Positions 63,999-64,000 of a DNA stretch of 64,000 nucleotides are shown in pieces. The notes under the pieces were generated by a model that saw only the letters and a program-made list of their open reading frames with translations, ran no database searches and had not been told where the DNA came from. How positions within the stretch are numbered: position 1 is the first letter of the stretch; every line of letters starts with the position of its first letter. Source of the DNA: Eriocheir sinensis (taxonomy: Eukaryota; Arthropoda; Malacostraca; Decapoda; Varunidae); NCBI RefSeq assembly GCF_024679095.1, contig NC_066509.1, positions 19,684,825 to 19,748,824 of the forward strand, given 5' to 3'. Both the position numbers and the translations under genes were made by a program.

Positions 63999-64000
63999 CA

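Overview
The window looks like non-coding, repeat-saturated DNA from an arthropod, most likely a decapod crustacean. I infer this from the very dense microsatellites ((AC)n, (AG)n, (TAC)n, (ATT)n, (AGG)n), a 0.6-kb block of degenerate TTAGG repeats (the arthropod telomere motif), tRNA-derived SINEs, and several LINE families. I found no intact host gene, no rRNA, no functional tRNA and no CRISPR. Every protein-like stretch I recognise belongs to a transposable element, apart from a doubtful THAP zinc-finger relic.

The main structure is a giant inverted repeat. Positions 6066-35623 reappear as the reverse complement at 37701-62923, around a spacer of about 2.1 kb. Nearly everything in the left arm has a mirror partner in the same order. 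The arms are not identical: they differ by point changes, by microsatellite length, and by about 5 kb present only on the left (a CR1-type LINE with flanks). The left arm ends exactly at a 13-base N gap (6053-6065). The right arm runs on into more of the same Ty3/Gypsy element. So this is either an old genomic palindrome or two haplotypes of one locus joined head to head by an assembler; reads across the centre would decide.

Layout. 1-6052 lies outside the palindrome: a LINE tail, degenerate tandem repeats, the TTAGG-like block (2200-2828), an 80-bp minisatellite (3457-3846) and a 135-150-bp degenerate repeat (3945-5230). Left arm, outside to inside: Ty3/Gypsy integrase end plus LTR; a 130-bp hairpin; CR1-A (esterase ORF1, endonuclease, RT); an inverted second LTR; a THAP-like relic; a GAG-rich minisatellite split by a jockey-like LINE (LINE-A); microsatellites; SINE A; CR1-B; a 2.5-kb low-repeat stretch; SINE B; a MITE carrying a second MITE; long purine and pyrimidine tracts; a second LINE-A. 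The spacer is a third, longer LINE-A. The right arm repeats this in reverse and ends in a gypsy pol with protease-like and integrase sequence but no RT between integrase and LTR.

The elements do not form a pathway. Their shared and private mutations do give a rough chronology: several inactivating lesions are in both arms (older than the duplication or the allele split), others are private to one arm.
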